Below, piece after piece: positions 38,001 through 50,500 of a stretch of 64,000 bases of DNA (within the stretch, counting starts at the first letter, position 1; the number at the start of each line of letters is the position of its first letter). A program made the position numbers and the translations under genes. This DNA comes from Amphimedon queenslandica. Taxonomy: Eukaryota > Porifera > Demospongiae > Haplosclerida > Niphatidae. The notes beneath the pieces were generated by a model that did no database searches, was not told the DNA's origin, and was given only the letters and a program-made list of their open reading frames with translations. The DNA is taken from NCBI RefSeq assembly GCF_000090795.2, contig NW_003546460.1:46291-110290 (forward strand). The letters run 5' to 3'.

Positions 38001-41000
38001 AGGAACATCTTTGGAAAAAGACCCCAGGCTTATAAAGAAAGAAATTATTAAAGTAGCAGTGGCCAATTGGTTTTGTATTGGATTGTTTTTGATTGCTGAT
38101 AATAGTCAACCTTTTGAGTGTGTGGTTGAAGAAAACACCAATTTCAACTATGCATTACGAATAATCTCTTTATTCATTTCTTTAATTCTATATTGTTTAT
38201 CAATCTTGAAAGTAACTCAACTTTGGTACCAATCTCGTGATCCTACTCCAGTAGACTGTGATCCTACTTCAGTAGACCACGATCCTAGTCCAATAGACCA
38301 TGATCCGACAATAGACCATGATCCTACTCCAATAGACCATGAGCCTAGTCCAGTAGACCATGATCCTACTCCAATAGACCGTGACACTACTACAGGAGGC
38401 ACGGCTCATACTCACACTCTTCCAAGAGACCAAACATCACCTGAGTCTCGCCGTACTTCAGTAGTCGTTTGAAGAAATACCATCGTATTCACACTTTACG
38501 TATATGAGTAAAATTTAACAATTTAGCTAAAACTAATAGTATTCCTTATAATAGTATTTATACCATTAGTTAATTATTTAAAAAGGTGTGACACACTAAC
38601 AATTAATGACAATTAACAGTTGTAATAATTAATTATGAGTTTTAATAAATAACACTTGATTTAAAACAACTAGATATAGCAAATTTTTTTGCCAAGTCGT
38701 ATCCTTGCGAGCAATTTAAATCCTTGCAAAATTAATTATGCAAGTAGTGCCAAGTACTTGGAAAATTTTCTCTAAAATTTTTTATGGAAGCAGCTTGCAA
38801 CACAAATATTTAAGTGAGGAATTCTCACCTACTTGCTAATATTCAAATGTTACAATAAAATTCCTAGAACTACATGTACAAGTATCAAAATTAATATAAT
38901 CCATGAATTATGAATATTAAGTACAAATGATAATGTTGTGACATAGGCCATTATCAGTATAGACCAACCATCACTGTGATACAACCCTCAGACACTAAGC
39001 AACAGATTACTAAACCCACCATACACTAGGTAACATACCGGTATTATAGCACAAAAAGTGACTAGAATTAACATTTTCATAAATATAACCAAGTGTACCT
39101 ATCTATATATAGGGCACAACATACGTATTATATGTACATGTACATATTTAGCATTACTTTTAGCATTTAGTATTAGTGCTAATTATACATAGTTTTAAAA
39201 ACTTTTCAGATGTTTATTTTGATGATTTTATGGAAATACCAAGTCACTTTCATTTAAGAGATCATATACTCTTCACTAATAACAATAATAACTAGGTAAA
39301 TGTAAAACATTAAGGGGCGAGCAAAACGATTAACATTTTGATTAACAATATACAATGTCTATATAGACAATGATGTAGTAGCTATTAAATGTTGATGTCA
39401 ATACACTAATGCAGAATTTGCATGGAAGGAATTTTTTTATAGCTTGTTCTAGCTTTATGAGTTTAGAATCTCTGCAATTATATGATCTCACTGCTAGTTT
39501 AGGCTGGCAATCTTCTTTCTGATGAGCCATGGATTTAAGCTTTTATTCTGAGATTCAAGAAGATCTTATAGCTGCTTTCTTAACTTTCTTGCTTCTTGAG
39601 AAGTGTCTGGATAACAAATGAGTCTTATCTTGCTGCAAATAAGCTCAAGACTTGCTCCCGTTTCATAGCCTTCCTGGTCACCATTTTTATTTCATTGCAA
39701 CCATACCCACATTAATGAAAATGTGCTAGTCTAAGCATGGTGGTGTATGTGTATACATACATGGGCGTGACCAGAAGATGGGCGTGACTGGAGACGCACA
39801 TACATACAGAGGGAGTGAGTGAGTTCTTGCTAGAGTGGGGCTCGCTTTTGCTCGCCCCAATCAAAAGATTCCACCCACTATAAGCTTATGATTCCTAGAA
39901 CTGTGAATATCAATGCATTTCTTATATGAGGTAGGAGCTCACTGGTATGATGAATGAGTGCTGTGATAAAAATGTTACCTGATATTGTTCTTAGTACAGT
40001 TGTTATGGCAACATTAAGGAATGTTCCCAATGGTTAGAGTAGGGGTACACTCAAATAGTCTTGACTATAAAAGGGGTTGAATCATTAGACTGATAGGGAA
40101 CAATCATAGTCGCTGCAGCTAATAATTATATTGAAGTAATATTCAAAATGAGCCAAGCAAAGGATCAAAAGGTAAAGCTGCTATGTATAATGATTCTCAT
40201 TTAAAAGTTCTATATTTGCTACATTAGGAATTTCACATACTAGCAGAATCAGCTAGATCAGAAGCAACAAAAGCTCTAATAGTTCCCTTTGATATCCTGT
40301 ACTCAATTATTGCAATTGGTGTAATGCGGAATGGAAGAGATTTTAGTACAAAAGATCAAGATATAACATTAGGTTGCTTAGGAGCAGCATATGGAGTAAT
40401 TAGCCTTGTTTTCTGTCTAATCAACAGTCAAGCATACTTACGTAATGCTTTTAAAAATGAAGATTGTTGGACACGATGTAAAAAAATAGTTATTTTCATA
40501 TTAGACTTTATTGTTGTGGTCGCTACTAACATCATATACCTTGTGGGAGATAGCAAAGCAGAGGTCAGCACTGACAGTGCAGCGGAGGAAAGAGATCTGA
40601 CCATACAAGGTCTTCTTTTTCTCATTCCTGCAATACTATCCTTTCAAGTTTGGAAGCCATTAAAAACATTGCTTGAAACCATTTTTAAATTTTGTAAAAA
40701 GGAAGATGATTCAGAAGAAGATAAGTTAGAATTAGATTATTACAAAGCAATTCTCTATGCAACAGTGATGACACTCAGTACTGTCCCAGAGATTGATGCT
40801 ACATATACCACATTATCGAGCTTTGTTAGACTCACAAAAGATAATTGCCGTCCAAGGAAATACAACATCCTTTGGGTAATGTATAGTGCAATTATATTCA
40901 ATATTATAGTGAAATGTATAAGTGTATTTTTAAAGGCATTGCGCAAAGTTTACAACAAAAATAAGACTAAGTGGAATCTAAGTCTCATTGGTTGGGCTGC

Positions 41001-44000
41001 TTATGCTGTCATTACATCAGTCCTTGCAATATTAAGCACTGGATGCTTCTTTGTTGTTGATAATGACCTACCATTGGATTGCTCACCACACTTCCGCTTG
41101 AATAGCACGTACAGGGGACTTAAAACAAAAAACTACAACTTCAGAATAGCATTTCTAGTAACTTCTTGGGTGCTTTCAGTCGCAATATTAGTCATGGGAG
41201 GAATATGTTGGGGAAGATTCCTCAGAATATATGACAACAAATCACAAGAAAGTTATAAATTAGAAGATCTGACAAACCACCTTAAAGATCCGACAAACCA
41301 CCTTAAAGATTCGACAAACCACCTTAAAGATCCGACAAACCACCTTGAAGCTCAGACAAACCAACATGAATCTGTACTTTAACATTCTTTGAACAGTTTG
41401 GTAGTTACATTTAGTTGATTGATTTCATTTTTGTGTTAAATAAATAATTTAGAATATAATTATTAACTCTAATCTCCTCCAGCCATTACTTCAAACTGTT
41501 CTGATAAAACAATAAAGAACATCTGCCAGTCCTATCATAAAGAAGCCACTACCAGTATCAATTATAGTGGTTGACATAAAAGTAGTAGAGGCTGGGAAAG
41601 TGGTTGGGATTAGATAAAGTAGGCAGTCTTTGTGGAGTGTCACAAGACTCTGGTGTTGTTGCTTTACTCCTAAGTCAGTGTAGCTACTACTGTGGTAAAG
41701 GGATGGAATAGTTAGAGATAACTAACTATAANNNNNNNNNNAGTTCCCTTTGATATCCTGTACTCCATCATTGCTACTGGAGCAATGCTAAATGGAAAAG
41801 ATTTTAGCAGAGAAAACCAAAGAGCTACACTAACATGCTTGGGGCTAATATATGCAGTGACTAGTGTTGCTTTTCTGCTAGCCAACTCAGCAGTGAACCT
41901 TTGCAAAGCTTATAAAAACAAATGGTGAACAGAACTATTTAAAGAAATTGGGAATTTTGTACTGGACTTGCTTTTTGTGATTGGTACTAACATCATATAC
42001 CTAGTGGGAGATAGCAAGACAGAGGTGAGTACTGACAGTGCAGCAGAGGAAAGAGATCTCACAGTTCAATCCATCATATATCTCATTGCTGCAAAATTAC
42101 TATTCAATTTTTGGCTGCCCATAAAAAAATTTTTCAACAACATTTGGAAATTTTGCTTCAGAAGCAAAGCCAATCCAAAAAAGAATCACACTTGGCAGAA
42201 GTTAAGTTTTCTAAATTGATCTTTTACGCGACAGTGAGGACGCTAAGTCTTGTACCGGAGGTGGATGCAACGTACACAACATTAGGTAATCTTGTTAGTC
42301 TTACAAGAAATGACTGCCACATGAGGAAATACAATGTACTCTGGGTAATGTATGGGGGAATAATAGGTATCATCATAATGAAATTTATAAATGCATTCTG
42401 TGAGGCATTTCATAATTTCATATACGACAAAGATAAGACCAACTGGAAGAAAACCCTCTGTCGCTGGATCACATATTCCATCGTCACATCAGTCCTTGCA
42501 GTAATATGTATCGGGTGCTACTTGGTTGCTGATGAGCTGCCATTGGATTGCTCGCCACACTTTCGCATAACTGAAAAAGACAGAACATTCGAGACAAGAA
42601 ACTACACCTTCAGAATAGTACTTTTAGTAATCTCCTTCATATTTTCATCAACTATAGTAATTATGGGCGGAATATGTTGGGGGAGGTTCATTAATTTGTA
42701 TTGGAAAGAATTCAAAAAGGAAGAATCAACGGAGATGAAATCTGAAGAGGATACTCCAAATGACTCCAGGACTGCAGTCAACTAAAGAACTACATGTGGC
42801 ATGTACATAAAAACTGAAAGTGAAAATTTCTGCTGATAAAGTCTGCTAAACTTTTTGCAGTATTCATTCATGATTTAGAATCATGCATAAAACTAAATTA
42901 GATTTTTTATTTCTTACAATTATTTTCATAGATATAGTGTGCTGGCCAAATTACATGCAGTAGTAATTTTTTGAGTTTTAGAACCTTCAAAAATTTATTT
43001 AAAATGTGAAAAAAACTAAACACTATCATTCAAATGGTCATACTCTTAAGTGCAGAAACACTAATATGAATATAATTGAACTGTTCCACCCACTATTGCT
43101 AGAACTACGAGACACCTACGGTGCATGGCCTCGCCCCTATAGCTGCTATGGTGCATGCCCGCACTTCAATAACTGTTTGATTATCAGCATGAAGAGAGTC
43201 TGCTCAACACTAGCTTCCTGCAGTTGCACTTGCTCTTGAATACCTGCAGAAGTAGCAGCACTGCAGCACATACATGCAAGCAGCTCCAGCCCCTCCCATG
43301 CATGTAGATTGAAAGGTGTGGCATTCCATGATTGGAATGAGTGTCAGCAAGAAGACCATGTGAGAAAGAAGCTTCACTTTTTCTTTACTAATCAGCAATA
43401 TATGATAAACTTGCTGACAAAAAAAGTTGCTACCTTTGTATATTTGAGATAGTGTAGGTACTTTAGTACCTATAACCCAGCAAGTTGTTGCTCTAGCGCT
43501 GCACAAACGAGTGACCTCAACAATTTCAAGTAAGTATAACTCTTCATCAAGTAAGATTTAGAGAAATCTGTTCATAATTTTTGAAGGCCATGTTCTAATC
43601 TACTGAAAAATGCTACCAGCTATCTCTAAAGTGCCAACACAACGGAACTTGGCCCAACTACTCGATTTTCTTACTTTGAAGCTTCTGTACCTAGCACTTG
43701 TATTTGAGCAACACAAAACAGTTAAGAAAGACTTTTCCACGTCAAAAAGAAAGATCTAGGAGCTTAGAACACGCTGTGCTAAAGTTATTGTTTATTAAAA
43801 ACAAATTTCAGTTGTACAGAATGAATGAATGAATGACAGACACACACAACAACTACCTATACCTCGCGTAGGCGAGGCCAATGAATATCAAAGTACTTTC
43901 AATATTGATACACAATACATCATCAAGCATCACAACACATTATCAATATAATGAATATTAACGAACCCATTCCCACTTACATCATGACCCACCTAATATA

Positions 44001-45956
44001 AATTTAATTTGAGAGTGAGCAGTAATCACCATTAACTGCTGTGCTGTTGGGATAGTCACTGGAGAGAGCAGCTACAGGTACTACAATAATTAAAGACTTT
44101 CTGTTTCAGTTGAATCTTTTGAAGCAGGATGGGTGATGAAAAAGAGGTTCGTGCAACATACAAAATAACATTAAAAATAATAATTCCTCCAATAGGAAAT
44201 CTATAAAATAAAGGAATCGGTGATAATAGCTACAGCAAAAGCACTAATAGTGCCCTTTAATATACTAGGGACACTTATTGCTTATGGAGCACTGCTAGAC
44301 ACTGGGGAATTCAGCAAAGAGAGTCAAGACCTCACATACTCTGTCCTCACAGGATATGGTATACTAGTTCTTTCTTTTGCAACAGTCACAACAGCCGTTA
44401 TACTGAATGCTTATTTCAAAAAATATAAAAAAGAAACGGCTGGACAAATTTTCTGGTTTATCATTCAATTTGGACTGGCCATCACTGCTTCTGTTGCATA
44501 CTTTGTTGGAGATAACGTGAACAACTCTCACACTAATGATGATATTGAAAAAAGAGATCTAACTGTTCTATCAATAATATCACTCATTGGGGCAAAATTA
44601 GGATTCAACGCTATTCCATACATCACAAAATGTGGCAAAAGCTCCATCAATACTTTGCGCCAGATGTGTCCAAGCAAAAGTTATTCTTTGTCAGAGAATC
44701 CTGAATCATGTGAGAACTGCCGATACAAGAAGGAGAATGAACCCAATCCAGTGAAATTTGCTGAATCATTGTTCTATGCAGTAATACTAACCATTGCCAT
44801 TATACCAGAGGTTGATACAACATTTACAATACTCTATAACCTCATCAGTCTAACCACTGATACGTGTCGTACTAGGAAATACAACACCCTCTGGGTACTG
44901 TATGGAGGGATAATCCTCATCGCTATACTGGAAACTGTTTATGGGATTTCTCAAGCATTTAATATCTATTTAAAGAACAAGAAAAAGAGCAAGAAAGAGA
45001 CCCTGGCTGCCAAGGGCTGGCTATGTAGCATTTCCCTTATTATTGTTGCAGTGTTTGCAGTAATAATCAATGGGCTCGTCTTTGTTGCTGATAATGAGCT
45101 ACCACTGGATTGCTCCCAACACTTCAACATTGCAACACATACAAGACGCAACTACAAACTTAGAGTAGCATTTCTAACAGTGTCACTGGGCCTGTTATTG
45201 ATTATGTTTTTCATACAGTTGAGCTGTTGGATATATTTTCTCTATCAATATTGCCAAAATAGCAACAGCAGAGCTCGAACTGAAAGCATCCAAATGGAGG
45301 GAAAAGGATCAAATGAAAGCAAAGAAAAAACTAAAACTACACGTACATAAAAACTTTAAACTTTTGAGATATTTTTGGTAGATACATGTAGCAGCATAAC
45401 TTTTTAGTAATTGATTAATTATTTTACTTTTCTATAAGTAAAAGTATGATCTTACCTCAGCTTTCAGTAGTTCTCCTCCAGCCATTGCCTCCAACTGAGC
45501 AGCTGTGATCTCATCACTAATCTCTATACCAGCCATCTTCTGTATCACCTCCTTTAGTACCAATAGATCAAAACTAGAGAAGAGATTAAATGACATTTAA
45601 TAAAAAAAGGAAGCATAGATCCACCTACTGTACCTCTTCCCTGCTTTAAGCTGATTGGTCACATATTGCAATAACCCGGTGAGATCTACTGGGTACTTCT
45701 TGAATATATTAGCAGAGAAGGAGGCCAGTATCTGTAACCAGCTGGAGAGGTTTGTATCCTCTAGTTTCAACCGCTCTTTCTGTGGGTTACCCAGTGCCTC
45801 TATGATACAGTCTATACATGAACTGTTAAGGAATTTATATGATAGAGTATCAGGTATCAATAATACAGTATAATACAGGAGTGGATCAGACAGTACGGAG
45901 ACTAAGAACTCATCATTACTTAATAAGTATTGTCTGAAATATGACATCATATCCAC

Positions 45957-45992
<36 letters not shown>

Positions 45993-47530
45993 TAGTCACA
46001 GCCATTAGTAACTGGTAAAGTGTTAACATGTAGTAATAAACTGACTACAGAAACACCAGCTGCTATGCATTAATAGTATACTAACAATATACTAATAATA
46101 TAACAAACTAACGCACAACCATTACAGCCTAACAGTAGAGAAAGAAAGAGTCTACCAGTCTACAATAGGACAATATGGCCACTAGCCTATTGCCATTAAT
46201 TATTATTTTATTATTATTATCTTTTACTAGACCACAGCACTATAAAGAAGAAGAGAAGCCATTAATTAACTATTGTATACAAGACAAGGACTGTAACCCT
46301 GAAATATTCAATAACCAAAACCTCTCGCAGTACGTGCAGTGCAGTCATGAAGGACTCTGCCACTGCAGCAGCTGCTTCATATTAAACACTACAAGGAACC
46401 AATGCTACACACTCCCAGACTGTACACTGTATGATAATGTAACTAGAACATGTTATGATATTAGGAAGAGGCAGACTATCGCTATTATATATGCAGCTGC
46501 ACTGGCCATTGGAGGAGCAGCCAACTTCTACATTGAGAGATGGGAACTAGCAATACCTCAAGCTATTATAGGTAAAGTACATTATTAATTGATAACCACA
46601 CCCACCTATTAACAGCCACACCCACTAATAATTAATTCTATAGGTATTCTATTCACCCTAATGCCACTGGTGGCTTACTGTCTCAAATCAGGTTTGGATT
46701 ACGAGTTTGACCCATACGAGTACGAGGGACCAGTGATAAAGGTATCATGGAGCGTACTGGGCGTGGCCTGGAGCTTGATAACATTAATAATGGGGGCGTG
46801 GTACATTACTGATCTCGTTATATTCAGTTTAAACAAGAGAATAGATGGAAGGGGATGCCCCCTTCGTTAGTAATATTAATTAATTATTAATAGCCACACC
46901 CACTCATTAAAGGATACATGCCAGTACATCGTAAGCTATTGGCGTCAAGTACTTCAAAGAATCAACGACCGGAATAATGAAATTATCGTAACGCTGGATC
47001 TGAGATAGAACCTGGAGAGAAAAGAATTCCCAAATGTTATAAAGATATGACTGATCAAAGAGTACAATGTCCTTATGATAAACAAAAAGCAGCACATGAA
47101 TACATGTACATGTACTTTCATTGATATTATACCCAAAACCAAAACTGAATCTCAGGTATCACATGTCAAGCACATGTCATGCACATGCCAATGTACCATG
47201 TATTAAGTGTATTCTGTACTGTGTATTCTGTACTATAGAGGAAAGGTAGAGACAGAAAGACAGACCACCTCCAATTATTGTACCCAAAACCAAACCAGGC
47301 CCTTATCAAAATACACATAATGCAGATACTAATCATACACAATGTACTTATGTATTGTATAGATAAACACAAGTTAGGATTGTGTACTGCATATATGGGA
47401 TGATGGTAGTATGTTCTTAAGTTCTTGTAAGGAGTGACTCACATAATCAAATATGATTCCAGGGTTACTGTTGTTTAGCTTACCCAACTGTCTACCAGAC
47501 TGCTTCACATTATCTTTAGTTAGTCGTCTG

Positions 47531-47563
<33 letters not shown>

Positions 47564-50500
47564 GGGGGGGGGCGAGGGGGAGGGAGAGAGAGAGAGAACA
47601 TTAAAAATAGACCAGTTCACATACACTAGGTACACACTTACTTCATAATGTACTTCCCTTTATTCAAGGTATCACATTTAACTATAAGCAGGTCAGGGTG
47701 ATTGCTGTAACTCTCATTCTTCCAGTAGCCATACAACATGTACCTTTAACATATAAGGAGAAACAGGAGAGGGGGGGTGGGGAAAGGATAAAGGACACTA
47801 ATAGATCATGATCAGGTAGACATGAGTCACAATTACTAATAAAACCTAAGAATTAACCTATAATTATTATAATAATAGATGGTATAAAAGTACAAATAGT
47901 TTTAAAGTGACATGTACATATGTACATTACCATATATGACATGCTTTAAATAATTATGATATCACACAACATTAGCATCACGTACTAAATATGGCTGCCC
48001 ACCTACATACATAAACAAGTTGTCATATACCGCCCACACAAAGTTAATTAAGTGGGAGTGGCACTTCCCTTATTGAACCAATGGGTATAAAACAGAAAGA
48101 AAGAGACAGAGAGAGACAAGATAGCAACATAGTGAAAGAGAAGGAGACAGTTGATTATTATAATAAAATGGAGAAAGAAGTAGCAGAGAAGATTTCCTCA
48201 ATACAAGAAATATCAACAAATTTGAAACAGACCCTCTCCAAAATAAAGGAGGGAATTACAACAGATCCAGCTGGAACCACTCCAGGACTGACCCCCAGCG
48301 ATATAGAAGCAATATCAGTCCTGCCTGAGACACTGCACCAGTACTCACAGCTGTTGAATAATTTATCGGAAGAATGGGATAAACTACTACTGACTAGTGA
48401 TGGATTGGGTACAGTAACTTCTTATGATGGAAGTGTATTCAACCCACAAGAAGTATCACTAGTACTGGTGATACACTGTATTATATCAGACATGGAAATG
48501 GTAAGATATTATCATCATCATTATTATTATTACTATGATAATTATTATTATTATTATTTAAATTTTGGACATTTTGATGATTGCTTGTTGACAGCTGCAG
48601 TGGTGTTCTGTTGTCAAAGGGTTAAATATTATACAAATCTCACTGCAAATATTGGCAGCATGTGCTGCTGTTATTTACACTTTAAAAGAATATTAAATGC
48701 CAAACTTGTCTGACTGCCAAGAGAGAAGAGAGAGAAAGAGGAAAGCAGTGTAGAGCATATGTACATGTAACCATACAATTACTTTTAATATATAGTAAAG
48801 CAATTAAGTGTAAAATTATTTCAAAAATTATAATCGCAATTGCCGACAGATTGGTGTGAAATTTAATTAGCAAAAACAACACCACTACAAGACTACAACA
48901 CACAATGTGATGAATAGGATTATACATGTCATCGAATTAGCTCATCATAACCTTTATCATACCTTTCCACTCCCTCTCCCTCTCTCTCTCTCTCCCCCTC
49001 TCTCCAGTTGCTAACTGAAGCTAATAAAACCCTAACAGCTGGTCCTTCCCTCCAATATTCCGATGCCATCAATAAGATCTATGCTGTCATTGCTTCAATG
49101 CAGTACATGTGTCAAACAGGGCCGGCTGGAAAAGACTTTCCTTCTCATCAGTTTGGAGCCGGAATTGAAAAAATAACAAAGACACTCCCAGACTATCAGA
49201 CGAGGGTGGAAGCCATTGGAGTTCAATAAACAAATTAATAAAAACAACAAACAATAATAAATAAATATACATAGTTGTTGTTTTTTTAAGTCTTCAATAT
49301 TATTAATCCGTTCCCTATTCCCGTGTTTACTACATATCGCATGAATTGTTTATACTAAAAAAATGTGTTTGTTTACTTCACTGACACAACATTAGAGCTA
49401 CAATATGATCAGTACAGACACACCTATCAGCACTTGAGCCCCCTACCCGCCCACACACACGAGGCTAATTACTAATTACCTTGTTTCATACGGGAGGAGT
49501 CTAATCATAGACCACACCTCTTCCGCCATCCCACAATTAAACTGTAACATTGATAGAGAAGGAAGGACCACACCATCAATGATTGATAAGAACCATCTCA
49601 AAACCTCCTGGGGAAAGAGAGAGATTTCGTAAAACATGCAACTACAGCTACATGTACAGCACATCATTATTTGATAATATCACAGGGACACTGAAGTCCC
49701 ATTCAAAAATTGTTCTGTTAAATATGTGGTCTAACAGGAATACTCCAGTGACATTCAAATGCAGCTCCAGCTGCTTATAAACTGACCAAACAGAGTGAGG
49801 CTATCGTGGGTCGCACCATTAACACATTGTACTAGTACATGATGTGTGTATTTCCTCAACAATGAATACTCTTACATTCTCGAGGTGTTCGTTAGTGATG
49901 GTTCTGGATGGATCACTGCCAGGGAACATCTCTTTCAAAAAGGCTTTACCCAGTCGAACTATCTTACACAATAGGATCGGGTCACTGTGGAGGTGTGGCC
50001 CTAAGGCATAGATCATCTCCATCGCCATGGGAACCATATCTTTAAATGACTGACAGCGAGAGATGGAGAAGGAAGAGGATAAAGGAGAAGGAGTGGTGCC
50101 ACGTGGGGCGTGACTAGGAGAGAAGAGATAATTTCAAATACACATTACCACAGCAGCTGGTCTTACAGTCTATAAAGTGGTTCTATACAATACTCAACTA
50201 GTCTACATAAGCTCTGGACCAGCTGTGGCGATGCCATTGCAAGGTTTGGGGGTAGCTGGTTAATGATTGATCTAGCGGACGGCCAGTCTCCTTGTTCTAA
50301 ACAGGCGTGGCATATCCCAAGGACCTGGTTATGTTCAAGGGATAGCTTAGCTTTATGATCTTCCTGGGGAGATCGAACGAGAGGCAAAGAGTGTGAAATC
50401 AAATTAAACCAAATCAAATTAAAATACTTTTAATTTTTGAGCTGCCTCTGCCTCTTTCTCCTTCTCCTCATCAGTTTTGTCCTACAAATCACGTCATCAC

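Larger units (their letters stand above)
30660..42800 (+). repeat. Three tandem copies of a two-gene module
   Basis: Start codons of the first gene of each module are at 30876, 35577 and 40148 (spacings 4701 and 4571). The second genes start at 32508 and 37221 (spacing 4713), with a third truncated at 41742. Subtracting the 717-bp insertion from unit 1 and the 545-bp insertion from unit 2 gives 3984 and 4026 bp, so the ancestral unit was about 4.0 kb. Non-coding flanks are conserved too, for example 33750-34480 with 38476-39220. Confidence 0.88.
23659..45455 (-). other. Giant THOC2 intron (21,797 bp) containing an opposite-strand gene cluster
   Basis: Donor: exon ...CTGAAAGCTGAG then GTAAGATC (exon ends 45456). 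Acceptor: ...GGATACAG then GGTGGTTATTTT (exon starts 23658). The joined protein reads ...[15 protein letters not shown]..., the uninterrupted order expected for THOC2, so both halves belong to one gene. Everything recognisable between them is on the plus strand and belongs to one membrane-protein family. Most other THOC2 introns are 50-300 bp. Confidence 0.9.

Noticed and set aside
41926-41928. In-frame TGA as selenocysteine in gene 8
   Set aside because: Paralogues have an ordinary residue context here, the gene also has a frameshift, and no SECIS-like hairpin was recognised.
43006-43506. Small frames on both strands between family genes 8 and 9
   Set aside because: No homology to neighbours, no splice structure and Cys-rich by chance composition; left as intergenic.
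23659-45455. Misassembly as explanation for the nested cluster
   Set aside because: THOC2 exons flank it in the correct order, orientation and phase, and two other THOC2 introns also contain opposite-strand genes. Gaps within the tandem array may still hide collapsed copies, so this is not fully excluded.
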